A DNA stretch of 64,000 nt from Faecalibacterium prausnitzii (lineage in GTDB: Bacteria; Bacillota; Clostridia; Oscillospirales; Ruminococcaceae): the NCBI RefSeq assembly GCF_003324185.1, contig NZ_PXUP01000004.1, positions 117,236-181,235 of the forward strand, read 5' to 3'. The notes below the pieces were generated by a model that saw only the letters and a list, made by a program, of their open reading frames with translations, searched no databases and was not told the origin of the DNA. The translations under genes were made by a program, and so were the position numbers. Positions 43,457 to 52,666 of this stretch are shown in pieces; position 1 is the first letter of the stretch, and the number at the start of each line of letters is the position of its first letter.

Positions 43457-44068
43457 TCACAAGTTTCCCCAGTTGATTTTTCGATCCCGATAGAAATACT
43501 CTTTGTCGCGTTCGCTGATGGAGCGCAGTACACGGCATGGGTTTCCTACCGCCACTACATTAGCAGGGATGTCCTTTGTCACAACGCTTCCCGTACCGAT
43601 CACCGTATTATCCCCAATTGTAACACCCGGCACCACGATCACGCCAGCACCCAGCCAGCAGTTGCGTCCAATGCGGATGGGCAGATTGTACTGGTATGCT
43701 TTCTCACGCAGTTCCGGCAGGATCGGGTGGTTTGCGGTCGCAAGGACACAGTTCGGGCCGATCATGGTATGCTCCCCGATGTAGATATGGGTATCATCCA
43801 CGCAGGTCAACCCGAAGTTGGCATAGACATAATCGCTCAAGTGAACGTGCTTTCCGCCCCAATTGGCGTGAAACGGCGGCTCGATCCAGCAGCCTGCGCC
43901 GCACTCTGCAAGCATTTCTTTCAAAAGCTTCGCCCGTTTTGCGTGTTCGGAAGGGCGGGTATGATTATAAGCATACAGCCGCTCCATGCAAAGTTCCTGC
44001 TCTGCCATGATGGATTCATCCGTTGGGTCGTAGACTTGTTGGCTGTGGATCGCATTTTTTATCGGCAT
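43457..44068 (-). CDS. lacA: LacA-like sugar O-acetyltransferase
   Basis: 203 residues, the length of galactoside/maltose acetyltransferases. After a helical N-terminus the left-handed beta-helix shows hexapeptide repeats ('IYIGEHTMIGPNCVLATANH', 'RIGRNCWLGAGVIVVPGVTIGDNTVIGTGSVVTKDIPANVVAVGNPCRV'). H114 in 'ATANHP' matches the catalytic histidine of E. coli LacA. It acetylates sugars with acetyl-CoA, probably as detoxification. GGAG precedes the ATG at 44068. It lies 33 bp after the AraC gene and near lacZ, so the lac name fits by context. Confidence 0.85.
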   Translation of the reverse strand: MPIKNAIHSQQVYDPTDESIMAEQELCMERLYAYNHTRPSEHAKRAKLLKEMLAECGAGCWIEPPFHANWGGKHVHLSDYVYANFGLTCVDDTHIYIGEHTMIGPNCVLATANHPILPELREKAYQYNLPIRIGRNCWLGAGVIVVPGVTIGDNTVIGTGSVVTKDIPANVVAVGNPCRVLRSISERDKEYFYRDRKINWGNL

Positions 44069-44101
44069 GGTTCTACTCTCCTTATTTATAAGGAATCTTT
44101 C

Positions 44102-44965
44102 TCATTTTTCAGTAGATTCTTCCAGATTCTTTCGGTACTGTGCCGGACTGACACCATACTCTTTCTTGAATACCCGGCTAAAATAGAGTGGGTTATCATA
44201 CCCTACGATCTCTGCAATTTCTCCAATATTGTATTCGGTGTTCTCCAATAAGCTTTGTGCATTTACCATCCGAAGGGACAGGATGTATTGTGCAGGGCTT
44301 ATTTTCATGTACAGCTTAAAATTACGGATAAACCAGTTCGTACTGATATGCAGCGATTCTGCGTAATCGTCCACACTGACCTTTGTATTATAATTCTCGT
44401 TAAAGTAGGCAGCGGCGGCTTCGATTTCTTCGGGGATGCTTGTAGTTGTTTTCTCGCTTTCCTGCTGTTGCCTGCTTACTAAAAGCAGAATGATGTTGAA
44501 GAGAGAAGCAATATAGTCTTCATAGCCATATTCACATTGTTGCAGTTCCCGGATGATCTTTCGGAACAGCATTTTGTAGTCCGGCAGTGTGCCGCTGTAA
44601 AAAACGTGCTTGTCCAAGGGTATTCCGTGATAGTTCAGGATGTTTTTGACATCATATCCTGTAAAGTGAATCCAGAACACCTCTGGGTGATCTTCTACAT
44701 AGTAGACATACTTCTGGATTTCTGTCGGCTGATAAAGCACCATGTGTCCAGAAGTCACCACTTCCTCAACACCATCGAACCAGAAGTGTGCTTTACCAGA
44801 TGCCACATAGAGGATTTGATAGTCTCTGCGACCCTTTGCCCAAAAAGTAGGTAGCTTAGGGCGTTTTTTCAAGCGATAAGTGCCGCAGCTGCCTACGACC
44901 AGCGGCTTTGAGTAATCTTTGAAATCCAAACGGGAGTTGTTCAAATATCCTGAGTTAAAATACAT
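44102..44965 (-). CDS. AraC-family regulator of the lac locus
   Basis: 287 residues. N-terminal cupin-like sensor domain (about 15-160, 'SGKAHFWFDGVEEVVTSGHMVLYQPTEIQKYVYYVE') and C-terminal double helix-turn-helix (about 185-280, ending 'AEIVGYDNPLYFSRVFKKEYGVSPAQYRKN'). It probably activates the divergent transporter-lacZ genes in response to a sugar. The ATG at 44965 has GAGGAGG upstream; the frame to 45022 would start inside the regulatory region. Visibly AT-rich codons compared with the genes on both sides suggest horizontal origin. Confidence 0.88.
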   Translation of the reverse strand: MYFNSGYLNNSRLDFKDYSKPLVVGSCGTYRLKKRPKLPTFWAKGRRDYQILYVASGKAHFWFDGVEEVVTSGHMVLYQPTEIQKYVYYVEDHPEVFWIHFTGYDVKNILNYHGIPLDKHVFYSGTLPDYKMLFRKIIRELQQCEYGYEDYIASLFNIILLLVSRQQQESEKTTTSIPEEIEAAAAYFNENYNTKVSVDDYAESLHISTNWFIRNFKLYMKISPAQYILSLRMVNAQSLLENTEYNIGEIAEIVGYDNPLYFSRVFKKEYGVSPAQYRKNLEESTEK

Positions 44966-45056
44966 CCCTGCGTCCTCCTCATCTTCAGAGATTTTACAGT
45001 GATTTGAGAAATGTTCTATCAAAAAATTACAAACTCTTTGATTTTGTGCATATTTT

Positions 45057-45100
45057 GTTCCATCTTGTCTATATCTTTTCGTTCCATTAGATTCTATAAT
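45057..45100 (+). promoter_or_regulatory. Activator-dependent-looking promoter of the lac transporter
   Basis: A perfect -10 TATAAT (45095-45100) has no acceptable -35 at 16-18 bp. GTTCCAT occurs twice in direct orientation (45057-45063 and 45081-45087, 24 bp apart), with a related GTTCTAT at 45013-45019. This is the layout of an AraC-type binding site at or over the -35 region. Confidence 0.5.
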
Positions 45101-45214
45101 ATTTTCAGACGAAACGCAAGAGATTTGGGTAACTTGCGTAATGAGAATTCCAGTCTGAAGTGCGCAGCAGATTGGTCACGCCCACACAAAACAAGCAAGA
45201 TGGGAGAAAGCACA

Positions 45215-46585
45215 ATGACTGAGAAACGTTATCTAAAGTGGTATAATAAAGTCGGCTATGGTTCAGGCGATATTGCAGGCAACGTGGTGTATGCATTCCT
45301 GTCCTCCTTCGTCATGATCTATCTGACCAACACCGTTGGCCTGAACCCCGGTATTGTCGGCACTCTGATTGCAGTTTCCAAACTTCTGGACGGTGTGACG
45401 GACATTTTCTTTGGTTCTTTGATTGACAAAACGCATTCTAAGATGGGCAAAGCCCGTCCTTGGATGCTGTACGGCTACATTGGCTGTGCCATTACGCTGG
45501 TGGCAATTTTCGCCATCCCGACCAATCTGGGACAGTTTGCACAGTACGCATGGTTTCTGATCGCATATACTCTGCTGAACGCTGTATTCTACACTGCCAA
45601 CAACATTGCTTACTCTGCACTGACTGCTCTCATCACGAAGAACAGTGCCGAACAGGTCGAGATGGGTTCTTGGCGTTTCATGTTCGCCTTTGCCACCAGC
45701 CTGCTCATCCAGTCCATCACGCTGGGTGCTGTTACGGCATTAGGCGGTGGTGCTGCCGGTTGGCGCACTGTTGCAATCATCTACGCCATCATCGGTCTGC
45801 TTGTCAACACCCTCTCCGTTTTCTCCGTGAAGGAACTGCCGGAAGGCGAATTGGTGGATACCACCGACAAAAAGGAAATCGAGCAGGACGAAAAGTACAA
45901 TCTGGTTCAGGCTGCAAAGCTGCTGGCTGGTAATAAATATTATATGATGATTTGCGTCACCTACATTTTGCAGCAGATCTACGGTGCCATGATCAGCATG
46001 GGCACCTACTATGCAACCTACATCCTTGGCAACCAGAATCTGTTCGGTGTATTCTCTTGGGCAATCAACATTCCTCTGATCATCGCACTGGTGTTCACCC
46101 CGACCTTGGTTGCAAAGTGGAATGGAATGTATAAGCTGAATGTAATGAGCTATACTCTGGCAACGATTTCTCGTGCACTGGTTGCTGTAGCTGGTTACAT
46201 GGGCAGCGGCAATGTGACCTTGATGCTGCTCTTTACTGCAATCGCAGCTCTTGGTCAGGGTCCTTGGCAGGGCGATATGAACGCTGCGATTGCTGCTTGC
46301 TCTGAATATACTTGGCTGACGAAGCATAAGCGCGTGGATGGCACGATGTACTCCTGCACTTCTCTCGGTGTGAAGCTGGGCGGCGGTCTGGGTACTGCCA
46401 TCACCGGCTGGCTGCTGGCAGCAAGCCATTTTGACAGCGCTCTGACCGTTCAGCCGGATTCCTGCATCAATATGCTGAAGATCATGTATCTTGTGATCCC
46501 GTTCGCTCTGGATGCCATCATCACCTTCCTTCTCTCTCGTATGAAGGTCGAAGAAGCAAATGAAAAACTGCGTGCAGCAGTCTGA
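45215..46585 (+). CDS. GPH-type glycoside:cation symporter
   Basis: 456 residues with about twelve membrane helices. 'KWYNKVGYGSGDIAGNVVYAFLSSFVMIYLTNTVGLNPGIVGTLIAVSKLLDGVTDIFFGSLIDKTHSKMGKARPW' is the MelB/LacS-family opening, including the Asp cluster of the cation site ('DGVTD') and the 'GKARPW' loop. No fused EIIA domain. It most likely imports lactose or a related galactoside for the adjacent lacZ. The ATG at 45215 has GGGAG upstream; the longer frame to 45011 has no ribosome site. Confidence 0.9.
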   Translation: MTEKRYLKWYNKVGYGSGDIAGNVVYAFLSSFVMIYLTNTVGLNPGIVGTLIAVSKLLDGVTDIFFGSLIDKTHSKMGKARPWMLYGYIGCAITLVAIFAIPTNLGQFAQYAWFLIAYTLLNAVFYTANNIAYSALTALITKNSAEQVEMGSWRFMFAFATSLLIQSITLGAVTALGGGAAGWRTVAIIYAIIGLLVNTLSVFSVKELPEGELVDTTDKKEIEQDEKYNLVQAAKLLAGNKYYMMICVTYILQQIYGAMISMGTYYATYILGNQNLFGVFSWAINIPLIIALVFTPTLVAKWNGMYKLNVMSYTLATISRALVAVAGYMGSGNVTLMLLFTAIAALGQGPWQGDMNAAIAACSEYTWLTKHKRVDGTMYSCTSLGVKLGGGLGTAITGWLLAASHFDSALTVQPDSCINMLKIMYLVIPFALDAIITFLLSRMKVEEANEKLRAAV

Positions 46586-46621
46586 TAACAAGCCATTATC
46601 ATTTCTCCTTCATCTGCTGTT

Positions 46622-46651
46622 CCCCGGAGGAATCCAGCGATTCCTCCGGGG
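46622..46651 (+). other. Strong hairpin between transporter and lacZ
   Basis: Perfect 13-bp stem CCCCGGAGGAATC/GATTCCTCCGGGG with a 4-nt loop and no T run. It lies 36 nt after the transporter stop and about 48 nt before lacZ, a likely mRNA-processing or stability element. The arms contain GGAGG and CCTCC, so they could also sequester a ribosome-binding sequence. Confidence 0.7.
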
Positions 46652-46699
46652 AGGCTGGAGAAATATTATAAAATTATAAAAGGTAAATGAGGAAATACT

Positions 46700-49600
46700 A
46701 TGGCTGCATTTGATTTTGCAAAAGTAAAAGACCCCACTTTTTTCAAGGAAAACGTGCTGAATGCTCATGCAAGTTTCCGTACTTACGCTTCCCGCGAAGA
46801 ATATCTGGCAGGAGAATCTTCGCTTGCGCTGAAGCTGGACGGTATCTGGAAATTCGCCTACGCAAAGAACTACACCAGTGCCATCCCCGGCTTTGAAAAG
46901 ACGGATTACGATTGCAGCGGCTGGGATGACATTCATGTTCCGGCACACATCCAGATGGAGGGCTACGACATTCCCCAGTACGCGAATGTTCAGTATCCGT
47001 GGGATGGCCGTGAAGAAGTACAGCCGGGCGAGATCCCGCAGTGGTTCAATCCGGTGGCAAGCTATGTAAAATACTTCGAGCTGCCGGAATCCATGCAGGG
47101 CAAGCCCGTCCACATCGAGTTCGAGGGTGTGGAAAGCGGCATGGCTCTTTGGCTGAACGGGTCTTATGTGGGTTACACCGAGGACAGCTTCTCCGCACAC
47201 GCATTCGATCTGACTCCCTATCTCCAGCCGGGCGTGAACAAACTTGCTGTGCAGGTGTTCAAGTGGACTTCCTCCAGCTGGTGCGAAGATCAGGACTTCT
47301 TCCGCTTCTCCGGCATCTTCCGCAGTGTGTGGCTGTATGCCATCCCCACCGTGCATCTGGAAGATGTATCCGTCAAAACGCTGTTCGCCGGGGATGATTT
47401 TACTCATTCCACGCTGGAAGTTGCATTGCAGGCGGAGGGTAAGGGCGCAGCCCGTCTGACCCTGCGCCGCAGTGAACAGGAAGTGTTCTCCGAAAAAATC
47501 GCACTGAACGGCGGCTCTGCGCTGTTCAGCCATGCGGTGGAGAACCCCCACCTGTGGAGTGCAGAGGACCCGGCTCTGTATGAACTGGAAATCGAGCTGC
47601 TGGACGATGCAGGCCATCTGGTAGAGGTGACCGGGCAGAAAATCGGTTTCCGCAAGTTCGAGTTGAAGAACAATCGGATGCTGCTCAACGGCAAGCGCAT
47701 CGTGTTCAAGGGTGCCAACCGTCATGATTTCAGCTCCATTACGGGTCGTGCTGTGGGCGTACACACCCATGAGGAACTGCTTCGGGATATTATCACCATG
47801 AAGCAGAACAACATCAATGCCATCCGCACCAGCCATTACCAGAATCAGGATGCACTGTACGACCTGTGCGACGAGTATGGTCTGTATCTGATCGCAGAGA
47901 ACAATCTGGAATCCCATGGCACATGGGACATTCATCAGGCTGGCATTCGCGGCATTGAGGGCGTTTTGCCCAATGATAAGCCGGAGTGGAAAGCTGTCTT
48001 GTTCGACCGCATGAATTCCACTTACCAGCGTGACAAAAACCATCCTGCTGTTCTGATCTGGTCTCTGGGCAACGAATCGTTTGGCGGTGAGACCCTGCTC
48101 CAGATGGCAGAGATGGTCCGCCGCTTTGATGACACCCGTCTGGTGCATTACGAAGGTGTGGTCAATGATCCCCGCTTCCTCGAAACCACCGATATCGAGA
48201 GCCATATGTACAGCACTGTGAAGGACATTAAAGAGTATCTGGCACAGGGCGATAAGCGGCCTTATATCGAGTGCGAATACTCTCATGCTATGGGCAACTC
48301 CAACGGTGCTTTGCACAAGTACACGGAACTTGCCGACCAGAAGGACTGCGGCTATCAGGGCGGCTTTATCTGGGATTACATCGACCAGTCCATCTGGAAA
48401 AAAGACCGCTACGGCAAGTGGTTCCAAGCCTACGGCGGCGACTTCGGTGAGCGTCCTACCGACTATAATTTCAGCGGAAACGGCATTGCCTACGGTGGTG
48501 ACCGTGCTCCTTCTCCCAAGATGCAGGAGGTCAAGTTCTGCTATCAGAACATCGCCGTTTCCATCGACAACACTGGCTTTGAAGTCTGGAACAAGAACCT
48601 GTTCACCTCTACGGATGCTTTCGACTGCGTTGCTCTGCTGCATCGTGATGGAAAGTTGTATCAGCAACAGGAACTGACCAATATTGATGTTGCTCCCGAA
48701 GAGCGTTCCAGCTTCCCGCTGCCGTTTATGGTCCCTGCGCTCCCCGGTGAATATGCAGTGACCATCAGCTTCCGTTTGAAGGAGGACACCAGCTGGGCAA
48801 AGAAAGGCCATGAAGTCGCCTTTGGACAGGGTGTGATCGCTGTGGTCCGTTCCATTCCCAGCAAGAAGGTCACGCCGTTTACCGTTACGCACGGTACACA
48901 CAACATCGGCGTCCGGGGTGAGAATTTCGATGTTTTGTTCTCCGATCTGAAAGAAGGCGGCCTGACTTCCTACCGCTATGCCGGAAAAGAGATGATTCAG
49001 GAGATCCCCCGTCCCAACTTCTGGCGCGCTCCCACCGACAACGACTGCGGCAACAACATGGGCGGCGTTCGCGGTCAGTGGAAGCTGGCAAGCCTGTACG
49101 CTACCGTCAAGGGCATCGGCAAGGAGATCCCGTCTGTTCATGGCGGCACTATCCTCCAGAACCCCACCTGCGAGGTGGAAGCCGACAGCGTGGTCGTGAC
49201 CTATCTCTATAACCTCCAGACCAGCCCCGCAGCAGAGTGCAGCCTGCAGTACCGTGTGTTCGGTGATGGCCGCATCCAGACCACCCTGCACTATGACCCG
49301 GTGGAAGGACTTGCAGCAATGCCGGAGTTCGGCGTACTGTTCAAGATCGACGCTGACTACGACACGGTGGAGTGGTACGGAAACGGCCCTGCGGAGACCT
49401 ACTGGGATCGTCAGCATGGTGCAAAGCTGGGCATTTACCAGAACAAGGTCGCAGACAACATGGCGCAGTACCTTGTGCCGCAGGAGTGCGGTGCAAAGAC
49501 CGCTGTGCGCTGGGCAAAGGTAGTGGACCGCAAGGGTCGCGGGCTGCTGTTTACCGCAGATGCCGCAAAGCCCATGTTCTTCTCTGCGCTGCCCTACACT

Positions 49601-49786
49601 CCCCATGAAATGGAGAGTGCCAAGCACCCCTACGAGCTGCCCCCGGTCCATTACACGGTGATTCGTGCCATCGGCGAGCAGATGGGCGTCGGCGGTGATG
49701 ACAGCTGGGGTGCCAATGTCCACCCGGAGTATATTCCTGATGTGACTAAGCCTGTGGAGTTCACCTTTACGTTCCGTGGCATCTGA
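46700..49786 (+). CDS. lacZ: Beta-galactosidase, glycoside hydrolase family 2 (LacZ)
   Basis: 1028 residues, the full LacZ length. Sugar-binding domain (about 40-210), Ig-like domain, TIM barrel with acid/base E459 ('SLGNES') and nucleophile E526 ('YIECEYSHAMGN'), then the second Ig-like domain and C-terminal beta-sandwich ('NFWRAPTDNDCGN', 'GNGPAETYWDRQHGAKLGIY'). No signal peptide, so it cleaves imported beta-galactosides such as lactose in the cytoplasm. GAGGAAA precedes the ATG at 46700. Unit with the GPH transporter. Confidence 0.97.
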   Translation: MAAFDFAKVKDPTFFKENVLNAHASFRTYASREEYLAGESSLALKLDGIWKFAYAKNYTSAIPGFEKTDYDCSGWDDIHVPAHIQMEGYDIPQYANVQYPWDGREEVQPGEIPQWFNPVASYVKYFELPESMQGKPVHIEFEGVESGMALWLNGSYVGYTEDSFSAHAFDLTPYLQPGVNKLAVQVFKWTSSSWCEDQDFFRFSGIFRSVWLYAIPTVHLEDVSVKTLFAGDDFTHSTLEVALQAEGKGAARLTLRRSEQEVFSEKIALNGGSALFSHAVENPHLWSAEDPALYELEIELLDDAGHLVEVTGQKIGFRKFELKNNRMLLNGKRIVFKGANRHDFSSITGRAVGVHTHEELLRDIITMKQNNINAIRTSHYQNQDALYDLCDEYGLYLIAENNLESHGTWDIHQAGIRGIEGVLPNDKPEWKAVLFDRMNSTYQRDKNHPAVLIWSLGNESFGGETLLQMAEMVRRFDDTRLVHYEGVVNDPRFLETTDIESHMYSTVKDIKEYLAQGDKRPYIECEYSHAMGNSNGALHKYTELADQKDCGYQGGFIWDYIDQSIWKKDRYGKWFQAYGGDFGERPTDYNFSGNGIAYGGDRAPSPKMQEVKFCYQNIAVSIDNTGFEVWNKNLFTSTDAFDCVALLHRDGKLYQQQELTNIDVAPEERSSFPLPFMVPALPGEYAVTISFRLKEDTSWAKKGHEVAFGQGVIAVVRSIPSKKVTPFTVTHGTHNIGVRGENFDVLFSDLKEGGLTSYRYAGKEMIQEIPRPNFWRAPTDNDCGNNMGGVRGQWKLASLYATVKGIGKEIPSVHGGTILQNPTCEVEADSVVVTYLYNLQTSPAAECSLQYRVFGDGRIQTTLHYDPVEGLAAMPEFGVLFKIDADYDTVEWYGNGPAETYWDRQHGAKLGIYQNKVADNMAQYLVPQECGAKTAVRWAKVVDRKGRGLLFTADAAKPMFFSALPYTPHEMESAKHPYELPPVHYTVIRAIGEQMGVGGDDSWGANVHPEYIPDVTKPVEFTFTFRGI

Positions 49787-49797
49787 CCCTCGTTATT

Positions 49798-49867
49798 AAG
49801 ACACCTTCGCGTTGAGATAAGGACATCCCTGCATGAGATTCCTATCAAAAGCGAGGGTGTCTTTTTT
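49798..49867 (+). terminator. Terminator of lacZ
   Basis: 13-bp arms AAGACACCTTCGC (49798-49810)/GCGAGGGTGTCTT (49851-49863) with one wobble and a 40-nt loop, then T tract. Confidence 0.7.
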
Positions 49868-50214
49868 GGTATCACAAAATCTCAATTCCTGACACCACTA
49901 TTTATAAGTAGTGCTTCGCTCTATATAAGTAGCGTTGCTATGTCAAAATAATCGTATTCCGCTTTTGTTTAGAGCATTTCTTTGAATGGTTCTCCAAACT
50001 TTCTTTAACGTATTGAAGTATACAAATTTTATCATATGCCACCGGTGGATACTTAAATTTTTCAGTAAGTGTTTCACCATCTTACGCATACTCGCACGGG
50101 CAGTTTCTTTTTTCTGCAGGTCTATTACGCTCGCATTACTGAATTTCTGCGTTTCCAGCCATCTCCATTGCAGCGTTCGATTGACACAGGTTGAGTTATC
50201 GGCAAATACAGCAA
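49868..50214. other. AT-rich stretch without a recognised gene
   Basis: About 350 bp of low-GC sequence. A 91-codon open frame on the minus strand (49943-50218; 'KHLLKNLSIHRWHMIKFVYFNTLKKVW') has no ribosome site and runs into the next terminator. TATAAGTAG occurs twice in near-identical form (49913 and 49934 area). It may be the remnant of a lost gene or mobile element. Confidence 0.4.
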
Positions 50215-50254
50215 ACACAACGGGCAGCTCTGGTAACAGAGCTGCCCGTTGTGT
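50215..50254 (-). terminator. Terminator of the LNB phosphorylase operon
   Basis: Perfect 18-bp stem, arms 50215-50232 and 50237-50254, loop GTAA; the sequence after it on the minus strand is only moderately U-rich. Confidence 0.85.
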
Positions 50255-50274
50255 TCGTTTATGAAAAGGAGAAC

Positions 50275-52434
50275 TTAGATCTCATACCACTTGATCTCGT
50301 TGGCATCCAGATGCAGAGCAAAGCTGCTGCCGTCTGTAGTGTAAACGGTGGTGTCCTGCGGCTCGTACGTGTTGTTCACTACACAATACTTGCCGTTCTT
50401 GACGTAGGCGTGAACTTCTACATTATAATTGGAGCTGAACCATGTATGCAGTTCCTCCTCGCTGTGGGCACTCCACAGGATAGCGCGATAAAGGGTGCGG
50501 CTGTTGGCAAAACTGTAAGGCACACCGCTGATGTACACGGCACGACCCTTTCCGAAGTCGTGTGCCGCCATCTGCACTTCTTTGTTTCGCTGCACCAGCA
50601 CCTCGGTGCCCTCAAGGGCGTAGATGTTCTTTTTGCCCTCGCCAAAGTCCACGGGTTGGTCGGCGTCCTGCAAGATAAAGTGGTCGGGGTGCTCCTCCCA
50701 GTTGTACTTGTCGTAGTTGAGGGTGAAGCCGTTTTCTTCCTCCACGCCCAGCACGCTGGCAAGCTGGAGAATGTGGCCCTGATACGGGTGACCGGAAGGC
50801 TCACCCACGCCGATAAAGCCGCCGCCGTTCCAGACGAACTTGCGGATAGCGGAGGAGATCTCCGGGTCTTCCCACCAGATGCCGCCGGTGTGTGCGGTGT
50901 CGGCATCGCCGACATTGATAATGACATCCAACGAATCCAGCAGATGCGGGTCGTTCTTGATATCCTCAAAGCTGATAAACTTCACATCAAAGGGCGCACC
51001 GGACAGCATCTCAATGACACCGGCATAGCTATAGTTCTGCTTGTAATAGAGGGCGTGATGCACCATGTGACAGCCCCAAGCCCGCATTTTACCCCAACAG
51101 TTCAGCACGGCCACTCGCTTGACACAGTAGGGTGTGGTGCCCTTGATGTTCTCGTACAGTTCGCGGAACTCGTTGCAGACGCTCTCCACGTAGTCCACGA
51201 ACTCCGGGAACTGCAAGGCCAGTTTCAGATAGCCGCCATAGCCGATGCGGTCGATGGGCTTGCGCAGGATAGCGCGGCGGGCTGTAACCCAGTTCTCCTT
51301 GGCTTCCCGCACCGGGTCGCCGCCCTCGTGGAAGGTGTCGGGGAAGAAGTACGGCAGGAAACGGCCCTCGGTGTACTTCACGCCCTCAATGTCAGAGATC
51401 AGGCGCAGGGTGGAGCCGTTGCCCACGCTGCCCACTACGGCATCCAGTCCGATGGTCTTGAACTCCGGCATGAAAGGTTCGGTGCCGATCCAGTGATCGC
51501 CGAGGAACATCATGGCTTCGCACCCGCACGCATGGGTGATGTCCACCATCTCCTTGGCAAGCTTTGCCACCTCGCGGCGCTGGAAGGCCTGAAAATCCCG
51601 GAATTCCTTGCTGGGCACCCGGTACTGGTTGTTATAGTAGCCCTGATCGATGATGTACTCCGGGCGGAACTTGTAGCCCACTTCCTGCTCAAACTGGTTG
51701 AGGATGTAGGGGCTGACCGAAGCAGAGTATCCATACCAGTCCACGAACTTCTCCCGCTTCAGCTCGTCGAAGATCAGGGTGAACTGGTGGAAGAAGGTGG
51801 TGTAGCGGATGACGTTGACATAGGGGTGCTCTGCGATGAACTTGCGCAGGCGCTCCATGGAATACTTGTGGGTCTTGGGCTGACGCACGTCAAAGGTGAT
51901 CTGGTGCTCAAAATTCGTCCAGCCGTTGGTGGTAGCGTTGTACATATGCACCGGGTCCCAGATGAGGTAAGCCAGAAAACTGACGGTATACTCATGGAAC
52001 GGTACGGCCTGTACGGTCACACTGCCGTCGGCGTAGCTCCACTGCTCCGGCGGCACGGGCTGACCGGTAGTTCGATCCATGACCTCCCACCAGCGGGTGA
52101 TGTCGTCGTTGGTGTTCACCTGCATCAGCTCCGGGCTGATGCCCTTCATCAGCGGGATGGTCACGGTGTCGCCGGGGGCGGTGTAAAAGCCGGTCATGAT
52201 GTAGCACTGCTGTACCTCATCCGGGTTTGCCTTTGCCCATGCGTTGTCCTTGCGGGTGGTATAGTAGGTGGAGTAGATCTTGGCGTCCGCATCCTTGAGC
52301 TGCTGCGGGAAGTCGGTGCCGTCGCAGTCGCGGATGGCGTCTGCACCCCACTTTTTCAGAATTTCCAGCGTTTCGGGCACCACGTCCAAGTCGGTGGGGA
52401 TGGTCACGCGCCCGGACTTTCTTGTTTCATCCAT
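50275..52434 (-). CDS. lnpA: 1,3-beta-galactosyl-N-acetylhexosamine phosphorylase (GH112)
   Basis: 719 residues, the normal GH112 size. It splits galacto-N-biose or lacto-N-biose I with phosphate into galactose-1-phosphate and GalNAc or GlcNAc. The opening 'GRVTIPTDLDVVPETLEILKKWGADAIRDCDGTDFP', the barrel segment 'MMFLGDHWIGTEPF' holding the likely catalytic Asp (about D311), and 'GRFLPYFFPDTFHEGGDPVREAKENW' are family hallmarks. Cytoplasmic: no signal peptide. AAAGGAG precedes the ATG. Last gene after the ABC importer genes, so imported disaccharide meets it directly; NahK downstream of the divergent regulator takes the HexNAc product. Confidence 0.96.
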   Translation of the reverse strand: MDETRKSGRVTIPTDLDVVPETLEILKKWGADAIRDCDGTDFPQQLKDADAKIYSTYYTTRKDNAWAKANPDEVQQCYIMTGFYTAPGDTVTIPLMKGISPELMQVNTNDDITRWWEVMDRTTGQPVPPEQWSYADGSVTVQAVPFHEYTVSFLAYLIWDPVHMYNATTNGWTNFEHQITFDVRQPKTHKYSMERLRKFIAEHPYVNVIRYTTFFHQFTLIFDELKREKFVDWYGYSASVSPYILNQFEQEVGYKFRPEYIIDQGYYNNQYRVPSKEFRDFQAFQRREVAKLAKEMVDITHACGCEAMMFLGDHWIGTEPFMPEFKTIGLDAVVGSVGNGSTLRLISDIEGVKYTEGRFLPYFFPDTFHEGGDPVREAKENWVTARRAILRKPIDRIGYGGYLKLALQFPEFVDYVESVCNEFRELYENIKGTTPYCVKRVAVLNCWGKMRAWGCHMVHHALYYKQNYSYAGVIEMLSGAPFDVKFISFEDIKNDPHLLDSLDVIINVGDADTAHTGGIWWEDPEISSAIRKFVWNGGGFIGVGEPSGHPYQGHILQLASVLGVEEENGFTLNYDKYNWEEHPDHFILQDADQPVDFGEGKKNIYALEGTEVLVQRNKEVQMAAHDFGKGRAVYISGVPYSFANSRTLYRAILWSAHSEEELHTWFSSNYNVEVHAYVKNGKYCVVNNTYEPQDTTVYTTDGSSFALHLDANEIKWYEI

Positions 52435-52463
52435 AGGGATTCTCCTTTACCTCTCTCTTATCC

Positions 52464-52655
52464 TCAATCCTGATAGGTCGCATTGTAGATGGCCAGCACA
52501 GCCAGCAGCAGCGCTACGCCCACCAGCATGATGCCAAGCCCTGCCAGCTGCCCGGTCATTTTCCAGCCGGACACCACCAGCACCAGTGCCAGTACGAACA
52601 GCACCAGCATCAGGATCATGCGCAGGGCGGGATGGTTTTTCCAGTATGCTTTCAT
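52464..52655 (-). CDS. Small two-helix membrane protein (DUF6903-like)
   Basis: 63 residues: 'KAYWKNHPALRMILMLVLFVLALVLVVSGW' then a second helix 'LGIMLVGVALLLAVLAIYN'. A small protein of this build next to sugar ABC permeases and LNB phosphorylase fits the family I know as DUF6903; function unknown. AAGGTG precedes the ATG at 52655, and it lies 11 bp after the permease gene, so it is translated with it. Confidence 0.7.
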   Translation of the reverse strand: MKAYWKNHPALRMILMLVLFVLALVLVVSGWKMTGQLAGLGIMLVGVALLLAVLAIYNATYQD

Positions 52656-52666
52656 CGTCTGTCACC

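Noticed and set aside
46610..49723. 1037-codon open frame antisense to lacZ
   Set aside because: Shadow of the highly codon-biased lacZ gene; composition and lack of start signals speak against expression.
49943..50218. 91-codon frame as a transposase remnant
   Set aside because: No DDE, HTH or integrase motif could be named; no flanking terminal repeats were found. Kept only as an unexplained stretch.
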